Source of the DNA: Candidatus Omnitrophota bacterium | GTDB taxonomy: Bacteria > Hinthialibacterota > Hinthialibacteria > JAKQFZ01 | Length of the DNA: 11,290 bases | Direction: 5' to 3' | Assembly: GCA_029558215.1 (NCBI GenBank) | Contig: JAKQFZ010000927.1 | Span: 1-11,290, forward strand | Shown here: in pieces, positions 1 through 7,300 of the stretch | Layout of the letters: each line of letters begins with the position of its first letter | How positions within the stretch are numbered: the first letter of the stretch is position 1 | Position numbers and translations under genes: made by a program | The notes under the pieces: generated by a model | The model's input: only the letters and a program-made list of their open reading frames with translations | Database searches by the model: none | Told to the model about the DNA's origin: nothing

Positions 1-577
1 CAAAGTAGACTCCACGGAAAGGGCGCGCAGAACCCACGGTATGAACTGCACCGAATCCGTCGAGAAGATAGTAACCCTTTCCATCAGGCGTAATCTCAAA
101 GTCTCGGGCAATATCCCAGGTGAAGTAAGGAGGCATCTGACCCCACTGCTCAGCAGCGCCATTGAGAGCATGGACTCCCCCAAAATGATCGAGCACATAA
201 AAGCCCTCAGAGGTAGGAGCCAATTCCAAATCAACCGCAATCTCAAGATTTGTCTCCATCTGACCGACGACGATCCCTTTGGAGACAGAGTACACCCTGC
301 CAAACGATGAGAGCACGTAGACATCAGACGAGGAGACTTCCATATCAACAAAGTTCTGATGGCTGTCTCCCAGGGACGCAATATCATAGACGAGAGGATC
401 TCCTCGACGAACCTCCTCGATGAGCCTCACTGCACCCATACCGTCAAGCAGAAGATAACTTATCGTAGGAGGTATCTGTGCGCTCAGAAGATTGGGGAAG
501 AGTGCCAGAGTGATCACAAGAGGGACACTCAAAGCAAGTCGGGGCTTCAACTTTGGTTTGAACTCAATTACAGTCAT
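1..577 (-). CDS. Secreted propeller-type repeat protein, 3' part missing (runs off left edge)
   Basis: I read this gene by translating the minus strand from an ATG at 577-575; the frame stays open for 192 codons to the window edge. Residues 1-33 look like a signal peptide: a basic start (KPKLKPR), a hydrophobic stretch (LALSVPLVITLALF), and an LLSA|Q cleavage-like site, so export is likely. The rest is built of repeats of about 40 residues with the pattern 'aromatic-hydrophobic-Leu-Asp-x-x-Gly-x-Val-Tyr/His', seen as YLLLDGMGAVR, YVLSSFGRVYS, YVLDHFGGVHA and YLLDGFGAVHT. The later units are preceded by an acidic D-h-E element (VDMEV, VDLEL, RDFEI). This resembles beta-propeller blades, but I cannot assign a named family, ligand or activity. 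The start is fixed by an in-frame TGA upstream, at 612-610. It lies 58 bp after the DUF401 gene on the same strand. No good Shine-Dalgarno site is present. Confidence 0.82.
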   Translation of the reverse strand, partial: MTVIEFKPKLKPRLALSVPLVITLALFPNLLSAQIPPTISYLLLDGMGAVRLIEEVRRGDPLVYDIASLGDSHQNFVDMEVSSSDVYVLSSFGRVYSVSKGIVVGQMETNLEIAVDLELAPTSEGFYVLDHFGGVHALNGAAEQWGQMPPYFTWDIARDFEITPDGKGYYLLDGFGAVHTVGSARPFRGVYF

Positions 578-583
578 GGAAGC

Positions 584-611
584 ATTATCAATCTCTGGAG
601 AGCGCCGTCAA
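584..611 (-). promoter_or_regulatory. Candidate sigma70-type promoter, possibly giving a leaderless mRNA
   Basis: On the minus strand there is TTGACG (611-606), a 16-nt spacer, and GATAAT (589-584), each one mismatch from consensus. The -10 box ends 6 nt before the ATG of the propeller-type gene, so a start site 7 nt downstream would be the A of that ATG. The gene lacks a clear Shine-Dalgarno site, which fits a leaderless transcript. Inference from sequence only; the gene could equally be read as part of the upstream GH57-DUF401 transcript. Confidence 0.45.
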
Positions 612-635
612 GCGAAGGGGAGTGTTACCTGCCTT

Positions 636-1979
636 TCAGCCAATCCATTCTGCAAGACGGCTTAAAAGCACAGATCCCAAAAGAATGCCGACCGCTGGCA
701 TGATAATCTTCTTGTAGACCATGCTCAGCGATGCATTGAAGTACTCCTTGGACACCAGAAGGCAAATATGGATGGGCGATAGCATCATACCAATGTAGCC
801 AAATGCGTATCCCATAACGACACAAGACATGGTATGAGCAACGGTTGGGTTCTCGCCGGCCAGTGTCATCACGATTGGGAGACTGGTGCCAACAAAACCG
901 TATGCCAGGCCAGTGACCAACCCAGCCAGGAAAGGAATAATCATCATAACAAGGATTGGCGGGATGCGCCAGGTCTTCAAGTCCTGATGAAGCAGATCCA
1001 AAGCAGGGATCTCACGCACCGCGAGAAGACCCGACTCACCCGACAACCTGACGGGCAACCTGAGCGCTGATGAAAAGGCCATAACTCCAACCACAGTCAA
1101 GATAAGTAACCAGATTCGCCTGTTTGCAATGCTGCATAGCCAGAACTCTTTTCCTGACGGCGCGAACCACTGAACCCATAGAAGAGAGGCCAAAAGGCCT
1201 GGAATCATGGGAAGAAACTTCCCGACAACGAGTCCGGTGCGCTGCTCGATAGTGAGACCGACAACGAAGGAAACCATCGGCAAGGCGATCGCTGTTGCAG
1301 TGATGAGCATGTCCAAGAAGGGGATGGTTGGTCGTATTGCAGCTCGAACACCGAGTCTCAGCGGGAGCAAGAGAAAGACTGCCCCCAAGGCCAGAGAGAG
1401 AACTGTGAGCGGAATCTGAATAGATGCAAACTGAACAAACGTGAGTCCAGACAGTTCCCAAGTCAGCAGTGCTCCTGGGTAGAGTGGCCACCAATACTCC
1501 CAGACATGTCGAAACCAGTAGTTGATTGCGGTCTTCTGATCAGGGGAGAGTTGTTCCGCGTCATCTGCAGCATTGACAATAGGTGCTGAGAACGCAGCCC
1601 CTCCAGGCATCGGAAGAAACCCAATCAGTGCTGGCAGAAGAGCAAGCACTGCGCGTCTTGATACGACGAGTGAGCGAACAATTGTCAGCAGGCGGCGCAT
1701 CATGCCACTGGATTCCAGGAGGGAACTCAGAACAACGATCAGAAAGACCACCAGATACAAAAACAGCGCGTTGGGTGTAAGAATTCCTTGTGCAGTCAGC
1801 AGGAGGGTGTCGGCCAAGGAGTGCCCAAACCAGAGTGCTACCGCCACAGCACCCAAAATCAATGAAACACCGAGGTTGAGCTTGCAGCGTGTCAAGATCA
1901 ACACGAGAGCGAAAATCCCGAGTATCTTCAGAAGAACCGGACAATCCCAGAATGTTTTTGAGAGGAAAGCAGGGATCAC
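636..1979 (-). CDS. DUF401 family integral membrane protein (ion-transporter superfamily)
   Basis: A 447-residue, very hydrophobic protein with about ten or more predicted membrane segments spread over its whole length. I recognise it as DUF401 from the motif FLPMPGGAAFSAPIV (about residues 121-135), the aromatic motif NYWFRHVWEYWWPLYPG (about 153-169), and a C-terminal SPIHICLLVSKEYF (about 401-414). The family is uncharacterised but, to my knowledge, is grouped with the ion-transporter (IT) superfamily of secondary carriers for anions such as dicarboxylates; no substrate can be inferred. Length is normal and both conserved halves are present, so it looks intact. The start is GTG at 1979, whose last two bases are part of the TGA stop of the GH57 gene (GTGA, 4-bp overlap). 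This implies translational coupling, as no strong ribosome binding site precedes it. Co-transcription with an alpha-glucan enzyme may hint at a sugar- or acid-related transport role, but that is speculation. Confidence 0.88.
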   Translation of the reverse strand: MIPAFLSKTFWDCPVLLKILGIFALVLILTRCKLNLGVSLILGAVAVALWFGHSLADTLLLTAQGILTPNALFLYLVVFLIVVLSSLLESSGMMRRLLTIVRSLVVSRRAVLALLPALIGFLPMPGGAAFSAPIVNAADDAEQLSPDQKTAINYWFRHVWEYWWPLYPGALLTWELSGLTFVQFASIQIPLTVLSLALGAVFLLLPLRLGVRAAIRPTIPFLDMLITATAIALPMVSFVVGLTIEQRTGLVVGKFLPMIPGLLASLLWVQWFAPSGKEFWLCSIANRRIWLLILTVVGVMAFSSALRLPVRLSGESGLLAVREIPALDLLHQDLKTWRIPPILVMMIIPFLAGLVTGLAYGFVGTSLPIVMTLAGENPTVAHTMSCVVMGYAFGYIGMMLSPIHICLLVSKEYFNASLSMVYKKIIMPAVGILLGSVLLSRLAEWIG

Positions 1980-4123
1980 TTGCCGATATCATCCGCCTTG
2001 AGGAGTGTGGAGACGTTCCATGTTTCCTTGGGCTCAAGATGAAACTTCCAGCTGGCTAGAACGCAGCTGCATTGATAGGTTCGCTCAAATCCAGCCTCAG
2101 AGTTCTGAACCGTCTCTATTGGAAAACGCCACACAAGTGCGGGTTGGTCAAACTGCCATTGAATCCTCATCTTGAGCCATTCCTCTACGAGCCCAATCCA
2201 AGCAATGTCCGCCTCTTCACCAACGGAGCCGAGCAGTTGTTTGCTCTCGGGTTGATCTGGAAAGAGGTAATATCGATCATCAGTGTTTCCTGCCTGAAGA
2301 GCGAAGTTGCATTCCGAACCGAACCAAAGGGATAGAGGAACGTCAGATTCATTTGTGATGGCATAGTCCACCCGAAGATGAGTTCCGGAGTTCGGGAAGA
2401 AAACCCTCTTTTCGAGAAGAACTGATTCCATCCTTCCTTCGTGAAAGATGCCGCCAGAGCGGCGCAGGACAGCACACACTCCCTGATCCCTGTCTTCAAT
2501 GCTGCAGGTAAAAGGTTCAAGCGTGAAATCTCCCTGCTCTTCGTAGAGAACACGTTGGAAGACTTCGAGATTTGCTTCCGGACCGAGAAAGTGATCAACG
2601 AATGCGGAACGACGATACCAGTCGTAGACCAAGTGTTTCTCCAATCCTTCCTCTTTGGCCTTCAAGATGTTGTGGATTGACGTTTCACCGCTTGTCTCAT
2701 GGTCTGTCTGCTTCTGAATCGAGGCGAGTTTCAGCACCTTCCTGTGGTAGGCTTCCTCTCGACGGCTTAGTGTGTTGAGTACATTGAAGCATTTTCCCCG
2801 AATGTCCCACTCGAACAACGCAGCACCACGACTCAGATGAAACAGAGCGTTCATATCCCTGTTTGAACACATCAGAGACTGCGTGCCGTCACAGTAGAAG
2901 TCTTCCACACGTGCGTCCAGGAAATCCTTCTGACCGTGGATTGCTTTGTCTGCGAGATTCTCGGCCTCAATGAGATTGCTGTAGACTGCGGTTCTAATGT
3001 GGTTGAGGTAGAGGCCACCGAACACCCCGTGCCAATACGAGCAATTGCATTGCCCCGCCCACAACTTGTTGAGTGGCTCAGATCGTTCCTGTCCGGAGAG
3101 CGCGTCAATCTTCGCGTGAACATGGAGCATCTTCTTGTGCATATTGTTGCTCTCGGGATACTTCACAAAGAAATTTCTCCAGAAGCCACCTTTGATGAAT
3201 CGTTCCAAGTCCTCTCGTCCGGTGGTCTTGATCTCCTCTTGAATATCCTCAATTCTCGCAGTCTCTTTCGCAGGAAGAGCCCATTCCATCATCTCCGTGT
3301 AGGATGCAGTTGGAAGATAGACAGAGCCCAAGGGTGGATGATTCTCCAAGTATTCACGGAATAGAACCATCTCCACCCAATCGGAGTTTGCCTGAAGCAT
3401 TTCAAAGAAGCGCTCCAGCCAACGTTCCCCATAGACTGACTTGCTGGTTCCAGGCCAGACACCGAACTTCTCGCCGTCATCCGCAAGCACCACAACTCTT
3501 TCACGATAGGGGGTCGCAATGCTCTGCAAATAATCCAGAGTCTTCTCCGGAACCATGAACGGAACCATGTAGCGCATCTGCATGTCAATCGGAAATACGG
3601 CAAGCCTGCAGCCGTTCTCCTCTGTCATGTAATGTCCATACAGCTGTGATGACTGAAGGCCGGCCATTCTAAAATGTGAGTCATCGAGACAGATATACTT
3701 CACGCCCGCCTCGTTGACCGCTTTGGCGAGGTGAGGCTCCCAAACCCTCTCCGCAACCCACATCCCAATAGGGTTGACACCAAATCTCTCACGAAGGTAG
3801 TCGGACAGCTTGAGAATCTGACCAATCTTATCGGAATCGGGGATCATCGGAAGGATCGGTTCGAAGTAACCGCCAGTCATAAGCTCGATCTGGTTTCGCT
3901 CCAGCATCTCCGCCACGATGTCCAGAAACTCAGGATGCTTTTTTTCTGTCCATTCCCACAGTATCCCGGGCATGTGAAGAGCGAGGCGAATCTGAGGGTA
4001 TCTCGACAGGATTTGCATGAAGGGAAGATACGCATCTGCATACGCCTCTTCAAAGGTGCCCTCAAAATTCCCCAACGGTTGATGATTGTGGATGCCAAAT
4101 GCAAATTGAATCCCTTTATTCAT
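1976..4123 (-). CDS. Glycoside hydrolase family 57, 4-alpha-glucanotransferase/alpha-amylase-like
   Basis: A 715-residue enzyme with no signal peptide, so probably cytoplasmic. It matches the GH57 group typified by Thermococcus litoralis 4-alpha-glucanotransferase (659 residues, from memory) along its full length. GH57 regions in order: GIHNHQPLGNF (10-20), GGYFEPIL (84-91), WVAERVWEP (122-130) with nucleophile Glu125, LADDGEKFGVWPG (213-225) with acid/base Asp216, and PTASYTEMMEWALP (271-284). The helical part follows (GGFWRNFFVKYPESN, 312-326; YWHGVFGG, 363-370). A C-terminal beta-rich part of DUF1926 type ends near NSEAGFERTYQ. The expected reaction is cleavage of alpha-1,4-glucan and transfer of the glucan chain; plain amylase activity cannot be excluded. 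I chose the ATG at 4123 because AAGGGGAG lies 9 nt upstream and the family begins at this point. An in-frame TTG at 4207 is also open but coincides with the -35 box. First gene of the minus-strand cluster; its stop overlaps the DUF401 start. Confidence 0.93.
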   Translation of the reverse strand: MNKGIQFAFGIHNHQPLGNFEGTFEEAYADAYLPFMQILSRYPQIRLALHMPGILWEWTEKKHPEFLDIVAEMLERNQIELMTGGYFEPILPMIPDSDKIGQILKLSDYLRERFGVNPIGMWVAERVWEPHLAKAVNEAGVKYICLDDSHFRMAGLQSSQLYGHYMTEENGCRLAVFPIDMQMRYMVPFMVPEKTLDYLQSIATPYRERVVVLADDGEKFGVWPGTSKSVYGERWLERFFEMLQANSDWVEMVLFREYLENHPPLGSVYLPTASYTEMMEWALPAKETARIEDIQEEIKTTGREDLERFIKGGFWRNFFVKYPESNNMHKKMLHVHAKIDALSGQERSEPLNKLWAGQCNCSYWHGVFGGLYLNHIRTAVYSNLIEAENLADKAIHGQKDFLDARVEDFYCDGTQSLMCSNRDMNALFHLSRGAALFEWDIRGKCFNVLNTLSRREEAYHRKVLKLASIQKQTDHETSGETSIHNILKAKEEGLEKHLVYDWYRRSAFVDHFLGPEANLEVFQRVLYEEQGDFTLEPFTCSIEDRDQGVCAVLRRSGGIFHEGRMESVLLEKRVFFPNSGTHLRVDYAITNESDVPLSLWFGSECNFALQAGNTDDRYYLFPDQPESKQLLGSVGEEADIAWIGLVEEWLKMRIQWQFDQPALVWRFPIETVQNSEAGFERTYQCSCVLASWKFHLEPKETWNVSTLLKADDIGK

Positions 4124-4132
4124 AGTGACTGA

Positions 4133-4148
4133 CTCCCCTTGGCCAAGG
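4133..4148 (-). promoter_or_regulatory. GH57 ribosome binding site overlapped by a 12-bp palindrome
   Basis: On the minus strand AAGGGGAG (4140-4133) lies 9 nt before the ATG at 4123 and decides that start. The perfect palindrome CCTTGGCCAAGG at 4137-4148 shares its last bases with this site. It could be a protein-binding operator or a small hairpin competing with the ribosome; a 12-bp palindrome can also arise by chance. Confidence 0.55.
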
Positions 4149-4178
4149 CTGCAATCTTCTTCCTGATAACTTGTCTGG

Positions 4179-4207
4179 ATTGTTCTTGAAACCCTCTTAG
4201 AAGTCAA
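4179..4207 (-). promoter_or_regulatory. Candidate promoter of the GH57-DUF401 operon
   Basis: Minus strand: TTGACT (4207-4202), a 17-nt spacer, and AACAAT (4184-4179). The -35 box has one mismatch and the -10 box two. Transcription would begin near 4172, giving a leader of about 50 nt with a strong ribosome binding site. Found by eye only. Confidence 0.5.
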
Positions 4208-4220
4208 GGGGTGCGTTGAT

Positions 4221-4250
4221 TGGAGACATTTGCCCCAAAAACGCTATACT
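4221..4250 (+). promoter_or_regulatory. Candidate promoter of the secreted amidase gene
   Basis: TATACT at 4245-4250 is one mismatch from the -10 consensus. TGGAGA at 4221-4226, 18 nt upstream, matches four of six -35 positions. Transcription would start near 4257 and give a leader of about 127 nt. It lies within 50 bp of the divergent GH57 promoter, so a regulator bound here could affect both directions. Confidence 0.4.
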
Positions 4251-4291
4251 TCGAGAAGGTGTACTGAAGTCTGCCTTCGGTGCTGGTTTGA

Positions 4292-4308
4292 GAACGCTCT
4301 TGGCGTTC
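4292..4308 (+). promoter_or_regulatory. Leader hairpin 1 (6-bp stem, 5-nt loop)
   Basis: GAACGC (4292-4297) and GCGTTC (4303-4308) are perfect inverted repeats around TCTTG. It lies in the predicted leader of the amidase mRNA, 16 nt before a second, longer hairpin. A short GC-rich hairpin; function unknown. Confidence 0.4.
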
Positions 4309-4324
4309 GGCTCTTTAGAGAGTT

Positions 4325-4350
4325 CAGACCAGATGGACTGATCTGGTCTG
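4325..4350 (+). promoter_or_regulatory. Leader hairpin 2: perfect 10-bp inverted repeat before a T-rich run
   Basis: CAGACCAGAT (4325-4334) and ATCTGGTCTG (4341-4350) pair perfectly around the 6-nt loop GGACTG. They are followed by the T-rich stretch TTCGTATTTCTTTT (4351-4364), then the ribosome binding site at 4369. This has the layout of an intrinsic terminator placed inside a leader (an attenuator), although the T-tract is interrupted. As double-stranded DNA it could instead be an operator for a dimeric regulator. Confidence 0.55.
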
Positions 4351-4368
4351 TTCGTATTTCTTTTGTAT

Positions 4369-4373
4369 GGAGG
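4369..4373 (+). promoter_or_regulatory. Ribosome binding site GGAGG deciding the amidase start
   Basis: GGAGG lies 10 nt before the ATG at 4384. An in-frame TTG at 4363 would place this site inside the coding region and add seven residues in front of an otherwise typical signal peptide, so 4384 is preferred. Confidence 0.7.
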
Positions 4374-4383
4374 TCTCCGAGCG

Positions 4384-7300
4384 ATGAAACACTCTCTGCT
4401 GTATTTTGTGGTCACAATTCCTCTTTTCCTCTTGACCCTTGGCATGAACTTGTCTGCAGAGATACCAGAGTCTGCTCTGGAGAGTCTTGTTCCGACTCCT
4501 GCTCCCGGTGAGTTCATCATGTTGCCTGGGGAATATGGGTTAACCGCTGTGGCGCGCTCAGAGGAGATGCGAGGCCTTCGAGACAGGGCTTTACAGCATC
4601 AGGTTGAGGCCATCGCACAACTGGTTGTCTCCGGACCATCGGGGAAGGAAGCGTTGATGGGCATCCGAGCGGCCTATCCTAAGCACACTGTTCTCGCCAG
4701 TGTTGTCGTTCAGGATGGCAAGGTATCCTTTTATGTGGATTTCCCGGAAAAGTTTCTCATGGATCCGAAAAATGTCGAGGCGAGTTTTGACTGGATGACC
4801 GGATCCCTCATTAAGAGTCTTCAACATCTTCCTCTTTTCAGTTTCTCCGTTTTCGCCAAGCATCCGGGCATGGATGAGTACCGACCTCTTGACTCTTTCC
4901 TTCCGGAGATTGAGTACCATTACGAGACTTCGGATGATGAATCCTCTCCAAGCGACAATCCTGATCCCAAACTCCGAGGGTTCAATTTCGCTCCCAAATA
5001 TGGCAGCAATCGGCCGACAGGCTCACTTTCTGGAAAAGCCGTATACCTGAATCCAGGGCACGGCTACGTCTGGCGAGACACGTCAGACTACTGGAGTTAT
5101 CAGCGGTCTTTTCTCTATGACAATATCGAAGACCTCTCAAACGTTGATCTTGTCAACCAACTCCTTGCTGCCTATTGCTACAATGCAGGTGCAGACGTCT
5201 TCAGTGTCCGAGAGATGGATTTCGGCCAGGAAATGGTCATCGTAGACAATGATGACGCCTCAGGATATACCGAATATGGTACGGGATGGTCTACAAGCTC
5301 GCTTGCAGGTTTCGCAAACGGTCATATCCCCTACACGTCCGGACAGAACCCTTTCAGCTATGGAACCAACCGACTTTGTGCATGCGTCACAGGCACTGCC
5401 ACTTCTCGTGCGGAGTGGGTTCCAAACCTTCCCCGAGCGGGATGGTATATCGTCTATGTCTCCCATGCTGCCTACACGAATCGTTCGTCCCAGGCGCACT
5501 ACAAGATCGTTCACGCTGGCGGGGAAACACACTACTACCTGGATCAGAGGATGCGAAGGTTCACGTGGATTCCCATCGGAGAATACTATTTTGAGGCAGG
5601 GACATCAGGCAAAGTTGTCCTCTACAATGATTCCACTTCATCTTCCCATTTCATCTCTGCCGATGCGGTTCGTTTTGGTGGAGGCATGGGTCTTGTCTCA
5701 CGTGGAACCTCAGGCGTCAGTGGAAGGCCAAGAAGGGACGAGAGCTCCCGATACCATATTCAGTTCAGTGGCTGCCCCAACTACGATGGAAGCGGAAATG
5801 ATGAGGCCGACACATGGACATATAGTCCGCGGTTTGGATGGTGGCTTCGAGACGCCGCCCAGGCCTATGGGGCTTCATCACAGGATTCGGTCTATATCAG
5901 TTCCCATACCAACGCTGGGGGAGGCAGCGGCATGGGAACATACGTCTACACGGGATATGAGAACACGTGGCATGATCGATTTCGCAACTACGTCCATGAT
6001 GAAGTCCGCAATGATATTCGAGGTGCCTATAACCCGAGCTTTATCGATCGGGGAAAACACTATGGCACTTACGGAGAGAACAATCCAAGCAACGTCGGTA
6101 ACACGATGCCGATAGTCCTCGGGGAATGGATATTCCATGACCACGCGGGTGACATGGCGCAATACCATGACCCCAAGTTTCGGAATATCCTTGCGCGAGC
6201 AGTGTATCAGGGGATCGTTAAGTTTTGGGCTGCAGAGAACGGCTCTCCCACGACGCTGCTTCCCGAGCCACCTGCGAATTTTCGTTGTGAAGTTCAAAGC
6301 ACTACGAGTGTCAAATTGACCTGGTCTGCACCATCAGCGGATGCTCAGGGAGGCCATGCGGCAACGGGATACAAGTACTACATGAGCACCCACGGAAGAG
6401 GATTTCCCGCTGGCACAACGCTGACCGGGACGACGGTTACAATTGGCAGTCTTACGCCAGGTGCAACGTATTACTTCTTCCTTTCGGCGACAAATGCTGG
6501 CGGAGAGAGTTTCCCAACCGAGACCCTTGCTGTGAGGCTCCCCCTTGCCGTAGACACCCCGAAGGTCTTGATTGTCAGTGGTTTCGACAAACTCGACAAG
6601 GCAGTAAGGTTCCTGGACTCATACAGCGGCAGTCCACTCTATAGGCAGTTCTTCCGTTCGATGAACACGCAGGACTACATTGTTGAACACGCAAAAGCTA
6701 TCGAACAATTTGCCTCACCAGTGGCTTTTGATTCCTGCGAGGATGAGTGTGTGGAGTCTGCTTTGGTCTCTCTCTCCAACTACGCTGCAGTTATCTGGAT
6801 CGGTGGCTTACAGTCTGAGGCTTGGACAGATGATCCGACGGTTGATACATCTATTTCAGCGACCCAGCAGAGTAGACTCCAGACGTATCTCAATGGCGGT
6901 GGCAGATTGCTCATCAGCGGCGCTGAAATAGCTTGGGACTTGGATAGGTCAGGGACAGCGACTTTCGTTGACAATGTTCTGAAGGCCAACTATGTGGCTG
7001 ACAACTCAGGAATCTCCTCGGCAAGCCCCGCTTCCGGCTCAGTGTTTGCTGGTCTGGCTCCCTTGAGTCTTGCGAATCCTGAAACCTACGTCGTTCGGTT
7101 TCCCGATCAGATTGCCCCTGTAGGTAGCGGGGTGGCGGCGTTGGAGTACGGAGGTGGCATGACTTCGCTTGATGCCTTCGACAACTTGGGTGGATGGAAA
7201 GATCCGAATTACTCTGGCTCCACAAATGCTGATCCTGCGTGCACTTTTGTCATCTCATCATCGCCAAAGCGCCAAGGGACTGGAGCAGGCGACCTGTACT

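Noticed and set aside
1561..2037. 158-codon minus-strand frame across the GH57/DUF401 junction
   Set aside because: It overlaps two genes with clear family signatures, and its composition (Ser, Arg, Cys) is typical of an out-of-frame reading.
4124..4207. Extension of the GH57 gene to a TTG at 4207 (28 extra residues)
   Set aside because: The TTG is the start of the best -35 box, the added residues do not resemble the family, and AAGGGGAG sits correctly before ATG 4123.
5249..6115. 288-codon plus-strand frame inside the amidase gene
   Set aside because: It overlaps the amidase domain in another frame, has no domain-like pattern, and would need the well-supported amidase reading to be wrong.
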